64,000 bases of DNA from assembly GCA_029532415.1 (NCBI GenBank), contig JAQOTA010000015.1, positions 372,001-436,000 on the forward strand. Direction: 5' to 3'. The translations under genes and the position numbers were made by a program. The DNA is from Marasmius tenuissimus (taxonomy: Eukaryota > Basidiomycota > Agaricomycetes > Agaricales > Marasmiaceae). How positions within the stretch are numbered: position 1 is the first letter of the stretch; each line of letters starts with the position of its first letter. The notes beneath the pieces were generated by a model. The model was not told the origin of the DNA. It did no database searches and worked only from the letters and a program-made list of their open reading frames with translations. Below are positions 46,640-58,731 of the stretch, in pieces.

Positions 46640-46850
46640 GCGTGGTGACGCATCATGTCCTTGTCTGTGGAATCCGTATGCTCGGAGGGAGTAGTCAAAG
46701 TCATGGATTACACCTTTGTTCTTCAAAGCTACGGTCTGACTTGCTATCTTTCAAGAATCGAAGTTATCAGTCTGAATCACGAAAAAGCTAATCTTCGAGA
46801 GCATGAGTCTCGACATGATTACGTACCTACTGTTTCAATAGCCAATTCTC
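46640..46850 (-). pseudogene. Remnant of the unidentified minus-strand gene, copy upstream of gene 3
   Basis: Homologous to 36120-36330. The exon block corresponding to SQTVALKNK is present, but it contains an in-frame TGA and the preceding intron has lost its acceptor region. Confidence 0.35.
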
Positions 46851-47347
46851 AGCTTGAATATCAATTATGAAGAGCGTTTGGTGCAGACAAAGTTGTGAAT
46901 GGTACTTGAGGAAAGGAAAGGGAGAGATGTCGTCGATGCTCGTGGCGGTTTGAGTACAAACGAGGCTTAAGCACCAATGGGCGCTTTACAAAAGGTTCTG
47001 AGTTCAGCTTCGGGCCGATCCCGATCCATGCTCCTTGTTTCGCGACACCCACCACTCCGAGGCTCGATTCGCAGAAGGAACGACTCCTCGGCACTCTCTA
47101 CATCTCTTCAAGGTTGTTAAAACACACGTTGAGATACAACCAACGACATGGCCAGGTTACCACGGTCGGGGACTGCGTATCAGATGGGATCCAGGAAAAT
47201 GGGCGCAAGTAGAAGACTTGATCAAGAGGGCGTTTATCGAAGCAATGAGCGGTTTCATTCCAGGACTTCATATCGATAACAACGGCATTGGGCCGGGCTT
47301 TGAAGTGCCGTGTGGGCGCAGTACGGCGGAGGTCTAAAAAAGGAATT

Positions 47348-47365
47348 GCTGTCGAAAGAAACAGC
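47348..47365. promoter_or_regulatory. Palindrome upstream of gene copy 3, one arm mutated
   Basis: GCTGTCGAAAGAAACAGC keeps the left arm, but the right arm is AACAGC instead of GACAGC. It lies 120 nt before the ATG. The loss of symmetry accompanies the broken gene. Confidence 0.45.
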
Positions 47366-47484
47366 TGTATGTCGCATGTTCTGATCGCAGCCTGGGTACA
47401 AACTGCTCGTGGGGCTTCATCTGGGTTGTCTTTCTACCATCACCATCTCCCCTCCTCCAACACACCCACCCACTCACACGTTCA

Positions 47485-49554
47485 ATGGAATCTCATTTCT
47501 TTGAAAGGGCGACAAACACCACAGTAACGAGCGGGAGCGGCAGCTTCAGTCACGTTCAAGGAGATCAGATCAACCACACAATAACATTTGTGCGAGTGGA
47601 GGAGAAGGAACGCACCGAGTTGGACGAGGTAAGTGACTCGAGCTGTCTCCGGGGGGCTCGCATCTGATTGCTCCCCCAGTATTTCTACGTGAAGCGGGGT
47701 GCAATTTGTAGGCTGAGGAATATCGGTACAGGCCAATACCCGCGATATTGGGACGACAAAGATTATGATCATTGTCGATGTCAATCTTGTGAAGAGGGTC
47801 GAGTTCGGGCTGATAGGCTCATCTGTGCGGCAGAACTTGTCGACCGACCGGGCAGAGCCTTCACGGTGGTGGAATACAGGGGCCCAGATGCGAAAAAGGT
47901 ATGCCAGGAATCAGCTTACCATTTGTTCAGCTAAAACTTGCTCCAGGCGTTTGAGAAGGATCTTGTTATGTTCATGAGCGGACTGTACGTATCAGCTCTC
48001 CTCCCATTGAGCAGATGCTCACGCTGTCCTAGTACCTTGAATGCACCTCAAATGTACGGTTACAACCTGTCAGCGATCCCGTCAATACTATTATACAGTG
48101 GTACGTACCGATTAGATACCAAAGGCTAAGTTTCGCTGAATTGCTTCCTCAGAGCTAGTGCCGGCTGCGCAGTTGAATGCAGGGATGTTTGGAAAGATGT
48201 ATCTCTTTAGTTTACTTGTAAGTAGTCAGTGTAATATCCGGATACAGTTGAATAAAATGATTACAGAAGCAATTGCGTTGCGAGTTGGGAGAGTTGTGGG
48301 TGGATCCGGGGAGGGGAGTGTTTTGCCGTGGTCCACCAGGGCCATACCCTAATCTTGGCTGGGGGTATCTTGGGGATGAGGAGCTGCCCTTGACCGCAGA
48401 GCTCGTCCAAGAAGACGTTCTGTTGCGCTTCTTGGCGAGCCTCAAGTCGAAAGAAGCCGATGACGTTGTCGTCGGTGGAGTCGGTTTTTCAGGTGCCTTG
48501 AATGTCATGCCTGAACGAGTCCATCGGCCGACGGTGATTTCGACTTTGACAAACACCCCCATCGCCGTCGCAAACAACGATGCCTGGAAGAGTATGGAGG
48601 ATACTCTTTCAGATCAAAAACTACTTGAGAATGGGATGACAAGGTAGGTTCAAAAAAACGTCCACTTCTTCCATCTAACACCTCGAGTAGATTCACACTC
48701 GCTGGTGGACGCCGTCTGTCGTTGGAGTGGAATTGGGATGCACGGTGGGCGTGGATGGTGCAAGCCTGGATTGTTTTTAGTGCCCGTGGAATCTCTTTGG
48801 ACGAGGATCTAAGTGTTTTCAGTGCGTCGTCGTTTTCCACTCCCCTTTCACCTAATAACATCTCTCAGAGCTTGTCTACCCTCTCGCTGAGTTGGATGGC
48901 CACCTTTCAGACTCTGAAACCTATCGGTGATCCCAACAGCCAATTTATCTTTTTGTTCGACCACCTTCTCTTGACCTGCATTATGGCAACACCTCTTCCA
49001 TTCATTTCTGGTCTATCAATGAAGACGGCCACTATCCGCTCTCGGAACACCTCTGCGATGACTTTGGCCTTCCGACGGAGCTGTTCCTCCATCAAGACTT
49101 TATCTCATTGTCTTGGTCCCATGAAGCCTACAGCTGCCTCCGCCAATATCAACTCCTTCGAGTTTTTGACCTGTCTACTACGGACTTTGCTCAATCTCTC
49201 GGATTTGACGGAAACATCTACCAACCTCTGGGTGACTTGGATCGGTTTGCGCAGCTCAACCAAGGCTCGTTCCATCTATTCTTTCTCTTTGCTGTTGTCT
49301 GGACTCTGACCCCTCCAATTTTGTTTGCAGAACCACTCTTTGAGGTTGGAGGCTTGACATTCACGACAGACGTCTCAGTGATGGAAGATCTTATTACAAC
49401 CTACCCAGCTCAAAATGTCTTAGAATCTACAACCTCTGGCATGCGCCAACCCAGCTTCTGGTCTCCCATATTCTTGCCTCCTTCATCTGAAGTTTTGGAG
49501 GACCCTGATACCACCCCGCGACCTCTCGACCCGGGCATCGAAGACATTGACTGA
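47485..49554 (+). pseudogene. Uncharacterised agaricomycete family protein, copy 3 (nonsense codon, new C-terminus)
   Basis: Exon equivalents are 47485-47628, 47680-47898, 47947-47984, 48033-48100, 48153-48217, 48267-48643, 48691-48821, 48869-49264 and 49331-49554. In exon 8 an in-frame TGA at 48928-48930 replaces the CGA codon found in copies 2 and 4, removing the VHFWSFDEDGH block and everything after it. Downstream of the TGA the frame is again open and conserved. The end differs from the other copies: exon 10 is absent and the frame runs into a unique Pro-rich tail ending EDID. The sequence of intron 8 has no stop here, so 49108-49554 reads through continuously. Confidence 0.75.
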
Positions 49555-52500
49555 GGTTCCGTTGGAAGGTAATGTCAGATATCACTCTGTGAAACTGCCA
49601 TTCTCCCAACTCATGCTCGTCTTAGTCCATAGTTGTGTTTATGTGGAATTGGACCGGATTTATTTTCGAGCTGTCACTCATTTTAACCCTTGCGAAAGGT
49701 GCCCTGGTAACTAGTGTCGTAATACATGCAGATTTTTGGTATTCAATACCCAATTTTTCTTCCAAATCCACGAGGTGCAACATAACATCTAAAAGTATAT
49801 AATGCCCACAGCCGTGCCCTATGCTATGCATCATCTACGACATCCTTCACATCCTTTTCCATGAAGAAAATCAATCAGCGTTCATCCAAGACAATCGATC
49901 GATAACCTTGAACAACGCACCTCTTCTGTTGTCCCATATACACGTAGACCGTGCTTACTTGGGATCCGTGACGAGCTCAGAGAGTGCTTTGCCAGAGCTG
50001 GTCGGTGACCAAGATGTTGCCGCGACCGCATTCACAACATTTGGGGGCCGTACAAGGCCTTCCATCGTATCTGGCAGAAAAGGAACCTGTTTTCAAAACA
50101 TGGAACCCGGATGGATGAACATACAGTGTCCGATAGCCAATGACCTCAATCAGCGAGGCCATGCCATCCCAATGGCGATGATGTAGAATCGCTCCCGTAG
50201 CACCTTCCTCATTGATAGTGAGCATCTCGTAGCTCCAGTGGAGAACACGAGGGTATGGACACATCTATAGAACGTGGTGTTACTGGTGAAACTCGGTAAC
50301 TCTGATAGTATAGCAGACGTACCCCGCGTCCAAATACTGTCATTCCTATCCTTCCCTCCTGTTCAACAAGTTCTCGGTCAAGCTCTACCCTCTCGAAGCA
50401 GCAAAACATCTATTTTGAGCAGGTACTGAGCGTTGGAGATCCATACGTATAGTTACTGAAAATTCTTCTACGTGACCGATCTCCGTTTTGATGGGTTGCA
50501 AATGTCGACTCGAAGGGTTATTCGGTGGCGAGGAAAATGAGGCTGTTGTGCGTTCAGCAACAGAGAAAAGGCCCAAAAAGTGGCCTTGAATCCTATGGGT
50601 ACGGTTGTGGCTTCAGGATAGATTAGAGAAATTCTTCATGATACAACGACGAAAACAACGTACCTTCCAAGTTTCCTCCGTCTGCATAAGTCCCAATCTC
50701 CCATCATTCGTACCCGTCCGTCGTCTTAGCTGCTTCAGTTAAGACCTGTGAGGTATACAGATAGACTGGCGTGGTAAAAGAGTCGTCAAAATTTGTCGAA
50801 CGGCGGTTTCGTTCGAACGACGTGCATACCTAGAACGTCATCTTGGTTCTCTCGGACCATGTCAGCGGCTTTGAAGTGGCATGAAGAGTGCTAGGATCCG
50901 AGCAAAAACCAGTGAGATGGAGCGGTTTGATGGTCATGGCCGTGGACAGAGTTTGGACGCGTGGCCCGGGGCTCTCACCGTGATCTTGGACCCGACCTTC
51001 ATGATCTGCCTCGAACTTTATTCTCGTGAGTCGTATACAAGGACTGTCTCTCTATTCGAACCTCATCTCTCAATCCTTAGAACCGTGAGTTGCAAGAAGT
51101 TGGAAATTCAGCAACCATAGCCTCAAGATTGAGACATCGTCCTTTCCGCTGGGTTGAGATGGAAATGTCACTCATTGATCCACCGGAGCCCATACAAAGC
51201 CACTACAACCATCTCGACAGCATTTTTTGCATGGCTTGGTGGAAATAGGAGGGATCTCGGAGCTGTGTCGAGGAATGTGGGCCGTGGAAACGGAGGTTGG
51301 GTAAGAATTGACGAACAACTCTGAACGGCTCCGTTTGGTGAGCCTTACAGAAATCGCTGTAAAGTCATCCATAAGATTGCCGTTCTACTCTTGGAAACTG
51401 AGGATTACTCACGGCGGTGTGTAATCTTTCTCACTCCCAGTAATCTTCGTGAGTTCCAAGCTGTATCATCTACTCTCTTTCAACTCACTGGATCCTAAGT
51501 GTGCGCTCCTGAGGCAGAAGACTTTGAACAAATGGTTCTCTTTTTGAGTTCCCGTGCCCCTCTACTCACTTTTCGCGCCTCAGCCCAACGCTACTACTGG
51601 AAAACTCGCCGTCCGAGTGAGCTTGTAGTTGTGATGGGGCCAGAGACACTGCTCGTGCTCGCTACGTCCCCAGCTCGTATACGTTCGCCGTCTGAACAAT
51701 CATGAACTACTGTGTCGCCTTCTCATCTTCGCTCTTCAGATGCTTAGGACACCCTATCGCCATACCCATTTTCCCTGTGCCTCGTAGCTTGGCACGGAAA
51801 TTGGAGTCATCAGACCCAATGCCAGTCGCATCGAGAAGATTGGGCTCAGATCGACCCGGTGTCCTTGATAGGTCTTGCTTCAGGACGCATCAAAGGTGCA
51901 CGGTGCCCGATGAGGTGAATGAACTCCAGAGTCACGGGCGAGTAGACGATTCCGATGTATTGTAGGTTTGTATCGTGGGTTAATACACGAATTGCGCTTT
52001 GCTTTCCTGGTACGGAGCCACTCAGACCAATGTATCTTAAGCCCACGTTAAATTTAGAAACAACGTTCGGTACCTCGAATATCACCTCTTCTCTATTTCA
52101 CGGAAGACTTGACTCGAGCTTCAAGGAGGTCAGTCAGTTTGCACTTACTTTACCTAGCTGGTTCTCAATCGGATAACTCCGGGATTGTTGAATCTAGTAG
52201 TGTTGTACTCCGAGATAAGTCAGGTCTTCCCTGTCCGTAGCAACTTGGTGTATCTGATACCAGCCTCATACCTCTCACTAGGACAATAGAGCCCACCGGC
52301 CGCTTTCATCGCCGGTTTGGGATTGAGGTCGTTTCATTTATACCCCGCTCAACCTGGCCCGAGTTTTTCATTGATACAACCTTCAAGCACGCCATAACAT
52401 TCGCTTTTGGTCTGTGCCAGAAGGTATACCCCAACTGAGGGTGAACATCAATATGAGGTAGAGTGCCTACATTGCTGGGCCGTGGCCCTCTAGCAAACTG

Positions 52501-55500
52501 GTTATCGCATTCATGGCCTTGAGATGGCTCAGGATCAATCCAAGGTTGTCGATTTGAGAGCCTTGAGGGATTCACCAGAACAGCGAGTTTCTATCTTGAG
52601 GCCTGCATGGTCGTACCACCAATGTTGTTCAATGTCTCGGATCTCCCTTCTCCTCAACCATAGTGACATCTTTCATTGCTCTTGCTTTGAATGATGCCAT
52701 GTGTGCTCTCTACCCGTCTAGCCCGCGGCCTCCAAGATCTCCATCTCCACCATAACGACAACCAGCCGCCTGTCCTGGCCCTCCCAGAGCCCTTCCGACA
52801 TCCTTTTTCACTATCCTTGCACCCTTCGAGCATCTGTTCCGACGTGTATAAGACCGATTATAAGGCAGGGGAATTCCATGACTGAAAACAAACATACCAA
52901 GCATATACTCGTTCTCCTTGCAACATTGCCCAAGAATGTGATCCCCGTTGCTGAAGTCCTTGACTTCTAGCAAAATTTTCTTGGGATCCACCACGGCTTG
53001 CTTCGCGTTCGTATTGTCTTGTAGGGTTCCGTGGATTCTGAGTGGTTCTGGCGAGCATAGGGCGTGGCAGGTCAGTCTTTGTTTGATAGTCAGAGGCGAC
53101 CTTCTAGAATAATTTAGAGACTGAACACTACCTCTATAGTTGATGTTCGTTGACAACAGCTTGCAAAATTCAAATCCCGCCAGGCGATCTGGCTGGCACC
53201 GGACCGGCTTGAGGGTAGGCTCGAACGGATCTGCCTTCTTCCACTCAATGATTGCGTCGTCGCTTCTTCATCTCCATCCATAGGCTCGTCTATTGTATCT
53301 TGAGGTACCGCCAGCAGGGCAGAATACAAACACTTCTCCAAATTCATCTACCAACTTGAGCTTTGAGTGATTCAAGTAGATCTGGCTCGAATTTGAATAA
53401 TCTTAACGGACTGATGGATTCCGAATGTTTAAACGCCCAAGCTATCAAACCCTCGCATGTCTAGATCTGATTCGTGATCACAGCCCGAATGCGAACAATC
53501 AGTCCACATTCAAAGGAGATCACCGTTTCACCGGGGCTAAGCTCAACACTCAAGTCAAGGTTTATATCTACGACACCGCGATGCCAAACGATTGTGAATG
53601 AGAGGAAAAGTGAGAAGAATTGAGCCTTCTGGTTCAATCTGCGAGAACTCGGGCCTGATTATAAGGAGACATACCTACAGCTTCGATCGTGAGTGGCGAC
53701 AAAGGTTCGCCTCCCAATCTCCAAGTGCTCGCTTATCAGGCGCCCTTTCAATACCGCAGGCAATCTCTTTCATTCGATCCAACTAGCGGTGTTCATCTGG
53801 GAAGTGTCATTGAATATGGATGAATCCAGCGCGACTTGTGCCCGTGGGTCGCCTTGGTTTCATTATCAGTTCTCTCATATGTACCTTCTTGGCGACCTTG
53901 GGAATGCCTATCGCAGTTTAAGTCGTGGGTGACAATAGGGAAAGGTAAAAGAACGTGGCGTACTCCGATGAAAGAACCCTACGGCCTTATTTCGCACCTC
54001 GAGCGGCCCATAATCGACCTGCTTGTTTCCACAACCGCGTGGCTTTCGTGACCTCACTACTCCGCTTTCCAACAATGAGCCATAGCCAGTCCGGCGAAAA
54101 TGTAAAAGGTAGTACCTACTACGATCTTTGGGATTTTCCCTTTCAGTCTGATCACAGTAATAAGTAACTTCTCATGATCTTGGACTAGTCTCCATCGAGT
54201 AGAATCCACGGGTGCCTCATTTTGGAATGAAGAACAATGTAGGGTGCTCGTTAGCCCAAAGTGACAAGCATTAGGATCATTTGACGGAAAACTGACTTTT
54301 CCGGAGCTCCCTTTGCAACAGAATCGCAAGATCATCGAAGGGTCTGCGCCTGTATTAGTGATAGATTCCACCAATCGATTATTATCGCTGCTCGTGCCAC
54401 GAGCATTGGGAGCGACCCAAACGAGAGATACTTCAATGGCACTATACTCACCAGTCCCACCACCTGTATCCAACCCCTTGAGCACCACTCGTCGACCGTT
54501 AGACCGGCCTTACGAACAAAACCAGTTGAGAGTTCACGGAAAACGGGTTTACAAGGCTTCGACCGAGCCTGTGGATGGAGATTGTGTCCTAGACTAAGAG
54601 ATAGAAAAGTGAACGGATCGAATGTCTATACTGAACTCACTCAGCTCACCTCGCTCAATCAAAACACCAGCTCCCGGTGCTTCTTGGTATCTAGATGGCG
54701 TCAATGAACTTCCTTGACGTTTGCAACGAGACATAACGACGAAGAGTATAGTTCTTTGAATTTAAGGTCCGGAACTTGCCAAGAAGACTTGGAAATTGAC
54801 TGAAAATTAGACGGATAGGCCGAAAGTGACGAGATTGACTTACCAAAAACATATTGAGCACCTGTGCTGCGTCTCAGGCACATTTTGGAGGTAAGGACTT
54901 GATGATGTTTATGGTACCCGGCCTGAATCATCGAATATTGAGTGGTGATGTAGCTTCATCGCCGAGTATTTTCTGTGAACAAGTCGACTGTAATAGGACG
55001 ACCGAGGTAGCCTGGAAACCAATTTCGAAGAGATGTTGGACGAGAAGTAACGGATACTGACATACCGGAGGCACCCACTCGTTGAAATATGTAACCACAA
55101 TCCATCTGACCGATACCCACCACCCGAATCAAAACCCAGAAGCTGACTTGATACCTTGGGGTAGACAGCGGTGGATACCACAAAAAAGTATCCCGGTTCC
55201 CAGTGTGGTAGTACAAGTGCAGGTCGAGGCATGGGCGCTTTTCGCGAAATTCTGTTTCGGTTCCGGCCCGATCCCCACTCGTGCTTCTTGTTTCATGACA
55301 CTCACCACCCCGAAGCTCGACAGCATATAACTCGCTCAGCATTCTCTGCTATCTTTCAAACCTCGTTCTCGTAGATTCATCAGGCGACCAACTGGATGAC
55401 CACTCTGATTATCACGGAAGAAGGTTATAAATGGGTTCGGACCGATGAGATAGAGCTTGAATAGGTTCGGGCGTTTATCGCAGCGGTGAGTGGCTTCATC

Positions 55501-55612
55501 GGGACCCAAACTGTATCTCTTATGGGATTGGGATCACATCGATAAGAACAGCATTTGGCCGGGCTCTGGAGCGCCAAGTGGGCGTGTACGGTGAAGGTCT
55601 ATAAGAGGGATT
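49555..55612. repeat. Duplicated spacer between gene copies 3 and 4
   Basis: 50900-53500 is a shortened, diverged copy of the block at 21.2-23.8 and 42.3-44.0 kb, 53.6-54.1 kb matches 44.5 and 34.6 kb, and 55080-55400 matches the block before the other gene copies. A TATATAA box at 49796-49802 precedes opposed open frames (49821-50186 on +, 49977-50264 on -) that I do not recognise. No intact gene is called. Confidence 0.45.
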
Positions 55613-55630
55613 GCTGTCGAACAAGACAGC
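55613..55630. promoter_or_regulatory. Conserved palindrome upstream of gene copy 4
   Basis: GCTGTCGAACAAGACAGC keeps both 6-bp arms with one loop change. It is preceded by GGTCTATAAG, a better TATA box than in the other copies, and lies 128 nt before the ATG. Confidence 0.5.
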
Positions 55631-55757
55631 GTGGACATCGTATGATCTGAACACAGCACGGATATAGGCTGCCCTTGGGCTGTTTCTTGCCTTGTCGTTC
55701 TACCACCATCTTCTACCATCTTCCCCCCTCTAGCATACCCGCCCACTCACAAGTCCG

Positions 55758-57900
55758 ATGATATCTTTCTTTCGAAAGGCGAAGAAGACCACAGTTACAA
55801 GCGGGAGCGGGAGCTTCAGCCACGTTGAAGGAGATCAGATCAACTATACGACAACAATCGTTCAAGCGGAGAAAAAGGAACGTACCGAGTTGGACGAGGT
55901 AAGTGGCTCGAGCTATCTCTAGAAATTTATGTCTGATTAGTTGCTAGTATTTCTACGTGAAGCAGGGTGCTATCTCCAGGCGGAGAAATATCCACATAGG
56001 CCGGTACCTGCGGGACGACGAAGCTCGATGCCAATGTCAATTTTGTGAAGAGGGTCGAGTTCGAACTGATAGGCTCATCTGTACGGCAGAACTTGTGGAC
56101 ATCCCAGGCAGAATCTTTACGTTGGTAGAATACACAGGCCCAGATGAAAAAGAGGTACGCCGGAAATTGACTTGCTATTTGTTTGATGAGGGCTAAAGCT
56201 TGCTCCAGGCGTTCGAGAAGGACCTTGCTATGTTCATGAGCAAACTGTGTGTATTAGCTCTCCTCTCCCATTGAGTGGATGCTCAAGTCGCTCTAGAACC
56301 TCAAATGTACCTCAAATGTATGGTTACAACTTGTCAGCAAGCCCATCGGTATTATTACACAATGGTACGGACCTATTACATGTGATAGGTCTATTTCCAC
56401 TGATTTTCTCTGCAGAGCTGGTGCCGGCTGCGCAGGTGAATGCAGGGATTCTCGGAAATGTGTATCTCAATAGTCTGCTTGTAAGTAGTCAGTATAATAT
56501 CCGGATACAGTTGAATGAAATGATTACAGAGGCAATTGGGTTGCGAGATAGAAGAATTGTGGTTGGATCCGGGGAGGGGAGTGTTTTGCCGTGGTCCATC
56601 GGGGCCAGACCTTAATCTTAGTATTTGGAATTTTGGCAATGCGGAGCTGCCCTTGACCGCAGATCTCGTCCAAGAAGACGTTCTGTTGCGCTTTTTGGCG
56701 AGCCTCAAATCGAAAGCAATCGATGACGTTGTCGTCTGTGGGGTCGTTTCTTCGGGTGCCCGGGTTAGCGTGCCTGAAGGAGTACTTCGGCCGACGGTCG
56801 TTTCGACGTCGACAAACACCCCCATCGCCGTCGCAAACAATGCCTGGAGGAGCTACAAGGATACTCTTTCGGGTCAAAAAGTCTTGATAAATGGGATGAC
56901 AAGGTGGGCTCAAAAAAACATCCACTTCTTTCATCTAACATCTCGAGTAGATTCACACTTGCTGGTGGAGGCCGTGTTTTGTTGGGGTGGAATTGGGATG
57001 CAAAGTGGGCGTGGATGGCGCAGGCCTGGAGTGTTTTCAGTGCTCGTGGAATTTCTTTGGACGAGGATCTAAGCGTTTACAGTGCGTCGTTGTTTTCCAC
57101 TCCCCTTCCACCTACTAACATCTCTCAGAGCTTAGCTACCCTCGAGCCTCGTTGGAAGGCGACCTTTCATACTCTAAAGCCCATCAACGATCCCAACAAC
57201 CAATCTACCTCTTTGTCCGACCACCTCCTCTTGACCTTGACTATGGCGACACCTCTTCCGTTCATTTCTGGTCTTTCGATGAAGACGGCCACTCTTCGCT
57301 CTCGGACACCCTCTGCCACGACTTTGGCCTTCCAACAGAGCTCTACTTCCTTCAACACTTCTACTCATGCTCTTGGTCCAATGAAGCTTACCGCTGCCTA
57401 CGCCAATATCAACTCCTTCGAGGGTTTGACCCGTCCATCACCGACTTTGCTCAATTTCTCGGATTTGACGAAAACATCTACCTACCTCTGAGCGACTCAG
57501 ATCGGTTTGCACAGGTAAACCAAGGCTCGTTTTACCTATTCCTTCTCTTTGCTGTTGTCTGATCTCCTCCTATTTTGTTCGCAGAGCCTTCTCTCGAGAT
57601 TGGACCCTTGACATTGACGGCAGACGTCTCAATAGTGGAAGATCCCACCACAGTTCACCCGGCTCAACTCACTCACGGCTTTGAGCCCACCACCACCACT
57701 GATTCTGCTCAACATACTAGGGTTGGCAATCACGTCTTCCAGCTTGCAAGCGACCAAGATCGATTTGAAAGTGTTCAAGAAGGTTCGCTCCACTTGCTTT
57801 TCCCATACGAATCACTCTAAATCGCATTTTGGCAGACTCTGAGTGCAAACCTTCGACATCCACCGCATCGAAAGGCACGCTCTTTCCTTCATATCCCTGA
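55758..57900 (+). CDS. Uncharacterised agaricomycete family protein, copy 4 (intact)
   Basis: Exons 55758-55898, 55948-56154, 56209-56246, 56297-56364, 56416-56480, 56530-56903, 56951-57081, 57129-57524, 57585-57782 and 57836-57900 give 560 residues with consistent phases. It has the same blocks as copy 1: GSGSFSHVEGDQ, AELVDIPGRIFTLVEY, MYGYN...ELVPAAQ, ELWLDPGRGVFCRG, WNWDAKWAWMAQAW, VHFWSFDEDGH, then a Thr-rich tail ending FPSYP. Intron 8 again has a GC donor (AAG/GCTCGT at 57525). No stop or donor loss is seen, so this and copy 1 are the candidates for function. A copia element sits 216 nt past the stop and may alter its 3' end. Confidence 0.8.
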
Positions 57901-58110
57901 CTTCAGCCCAACTCAACCGGCCAGTATTTGCATCAGCAGCTAGTGCGCAGTCTGCTGGGTTCTTATCTACCCTACTCTCCCCGCTCTCATCCACGCTTTC
58001 GAGCGAATCGGACATTCTTACTATCGGTTTTTAGCCCATGTCGCCATTGTCCCTTCATTTCTGAGTATGTATTCTGCTATTCACGTTGACCACGCCGTTG
58101 TCTCTGTTCA

Positions 58111-58115
58111 CACTG
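58111..58115. repeat. Predicted target-site duplication, left copy
   Basis: CACAC directly precedes the LTR. The uninterrupted paralogous flank after gene copy 2 reads the same up to this point and then continues ATTGTATTTTCC (39334 on), so the break is the insertion point. The right copy would lie outside the window. Confidence 0.6.
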
Positions 58116-58434
58116 TTGAATCTGTGGACTATAATTAGATCCCGGTATATCCGAAGTCCCGGTTCATACTTCCCGCCATTGTATTATGCGGGACAATACA
58201 TTCGCTATTGTTCCATTCTTCATTGTTCTATATGCTCATATGTACAATTCTATTGTCGTCCTTATATGGTGTTTACTATTGTCTCTACATGTATATAAGC
58301 TCGTAGTTCTCTACTTGAATCTACAGTGTGCTTGAGCTTCTACGTCTCGCCTCTATCTCTCTAAACTCCTCTCTGGTAAGTAGTAGTATAGCTATGTTGT
58401 AGTCCTCTGCACTAGGCGTCATGCCGGCTCATCA
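58116..58434 (+). repeat. 5' LTR of a Ty1/copia element
   Basis: It begins TGTTGAATCTG exactly where similarity to the copy-2 flank ends, and is taken to end at CA (58433-58434) immediately before the primer-binding site. That gives about 319 bp; the end cannot be confirmed because the 3' LTR is not in the window. It contains a TATA box and a likely transcription start region. Confidence 0.75.
58292..58298 (+). promoter_or_regulatory. LTR TATA box
   Basis: TATATAA within the LTR, in the position expected for the U3 core promoter, with transcription likely starting near 58325. Confidence 0.55.
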
Positions 58435-58446
58435 GGTTATGGGCCC
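58435..58446 (+). other. Primer-binding site for half-tRNA-iMet
   Basis: GGTTATGGGCCC is complementary to the anticodon loop and stem of eukaryotic initiator tRNA-Met, the internal-priming site used by copia-type elements. It follows the LTR directly. Confidence 0.8.
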
Positions 58447-58731
58447 CGGTTAGCCCGACTACAATGACGAGCGCCTTGATGGCTGCTGTCAGTGACGAGC
58501 GCCCCTAGGCTGCTGTCATCGGCTAGCTAGGCTAGACCTGCATGTTGCCATCGACCTCTTAATTGAGTGCTTGATCTATGGCATTGATGTACGTCCTTCG
58601 ACGACATCGGATCTCAAGGATCCAATGCTCCTCGTAGAGCATAGCGCCTTGATGGCTGCTCCCTGTGTTGATTAGACGCATGCTGATGCTGTCTTTTCTA
58701 GATCCAACACCAAACCTAACATCTTACTACC
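58447..58731 (+). other. Retrotransposon leader
   Basis: About 285 nt without a coding frame. GACGAGCGCC occurs twice (58465 and 58492), and the two occurrences of CGCCTTGATGGCTGCT (58471 and 58645) form a longer direct repeat of unknown role, possibly packaging-related structure. Confidence 0.4.
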
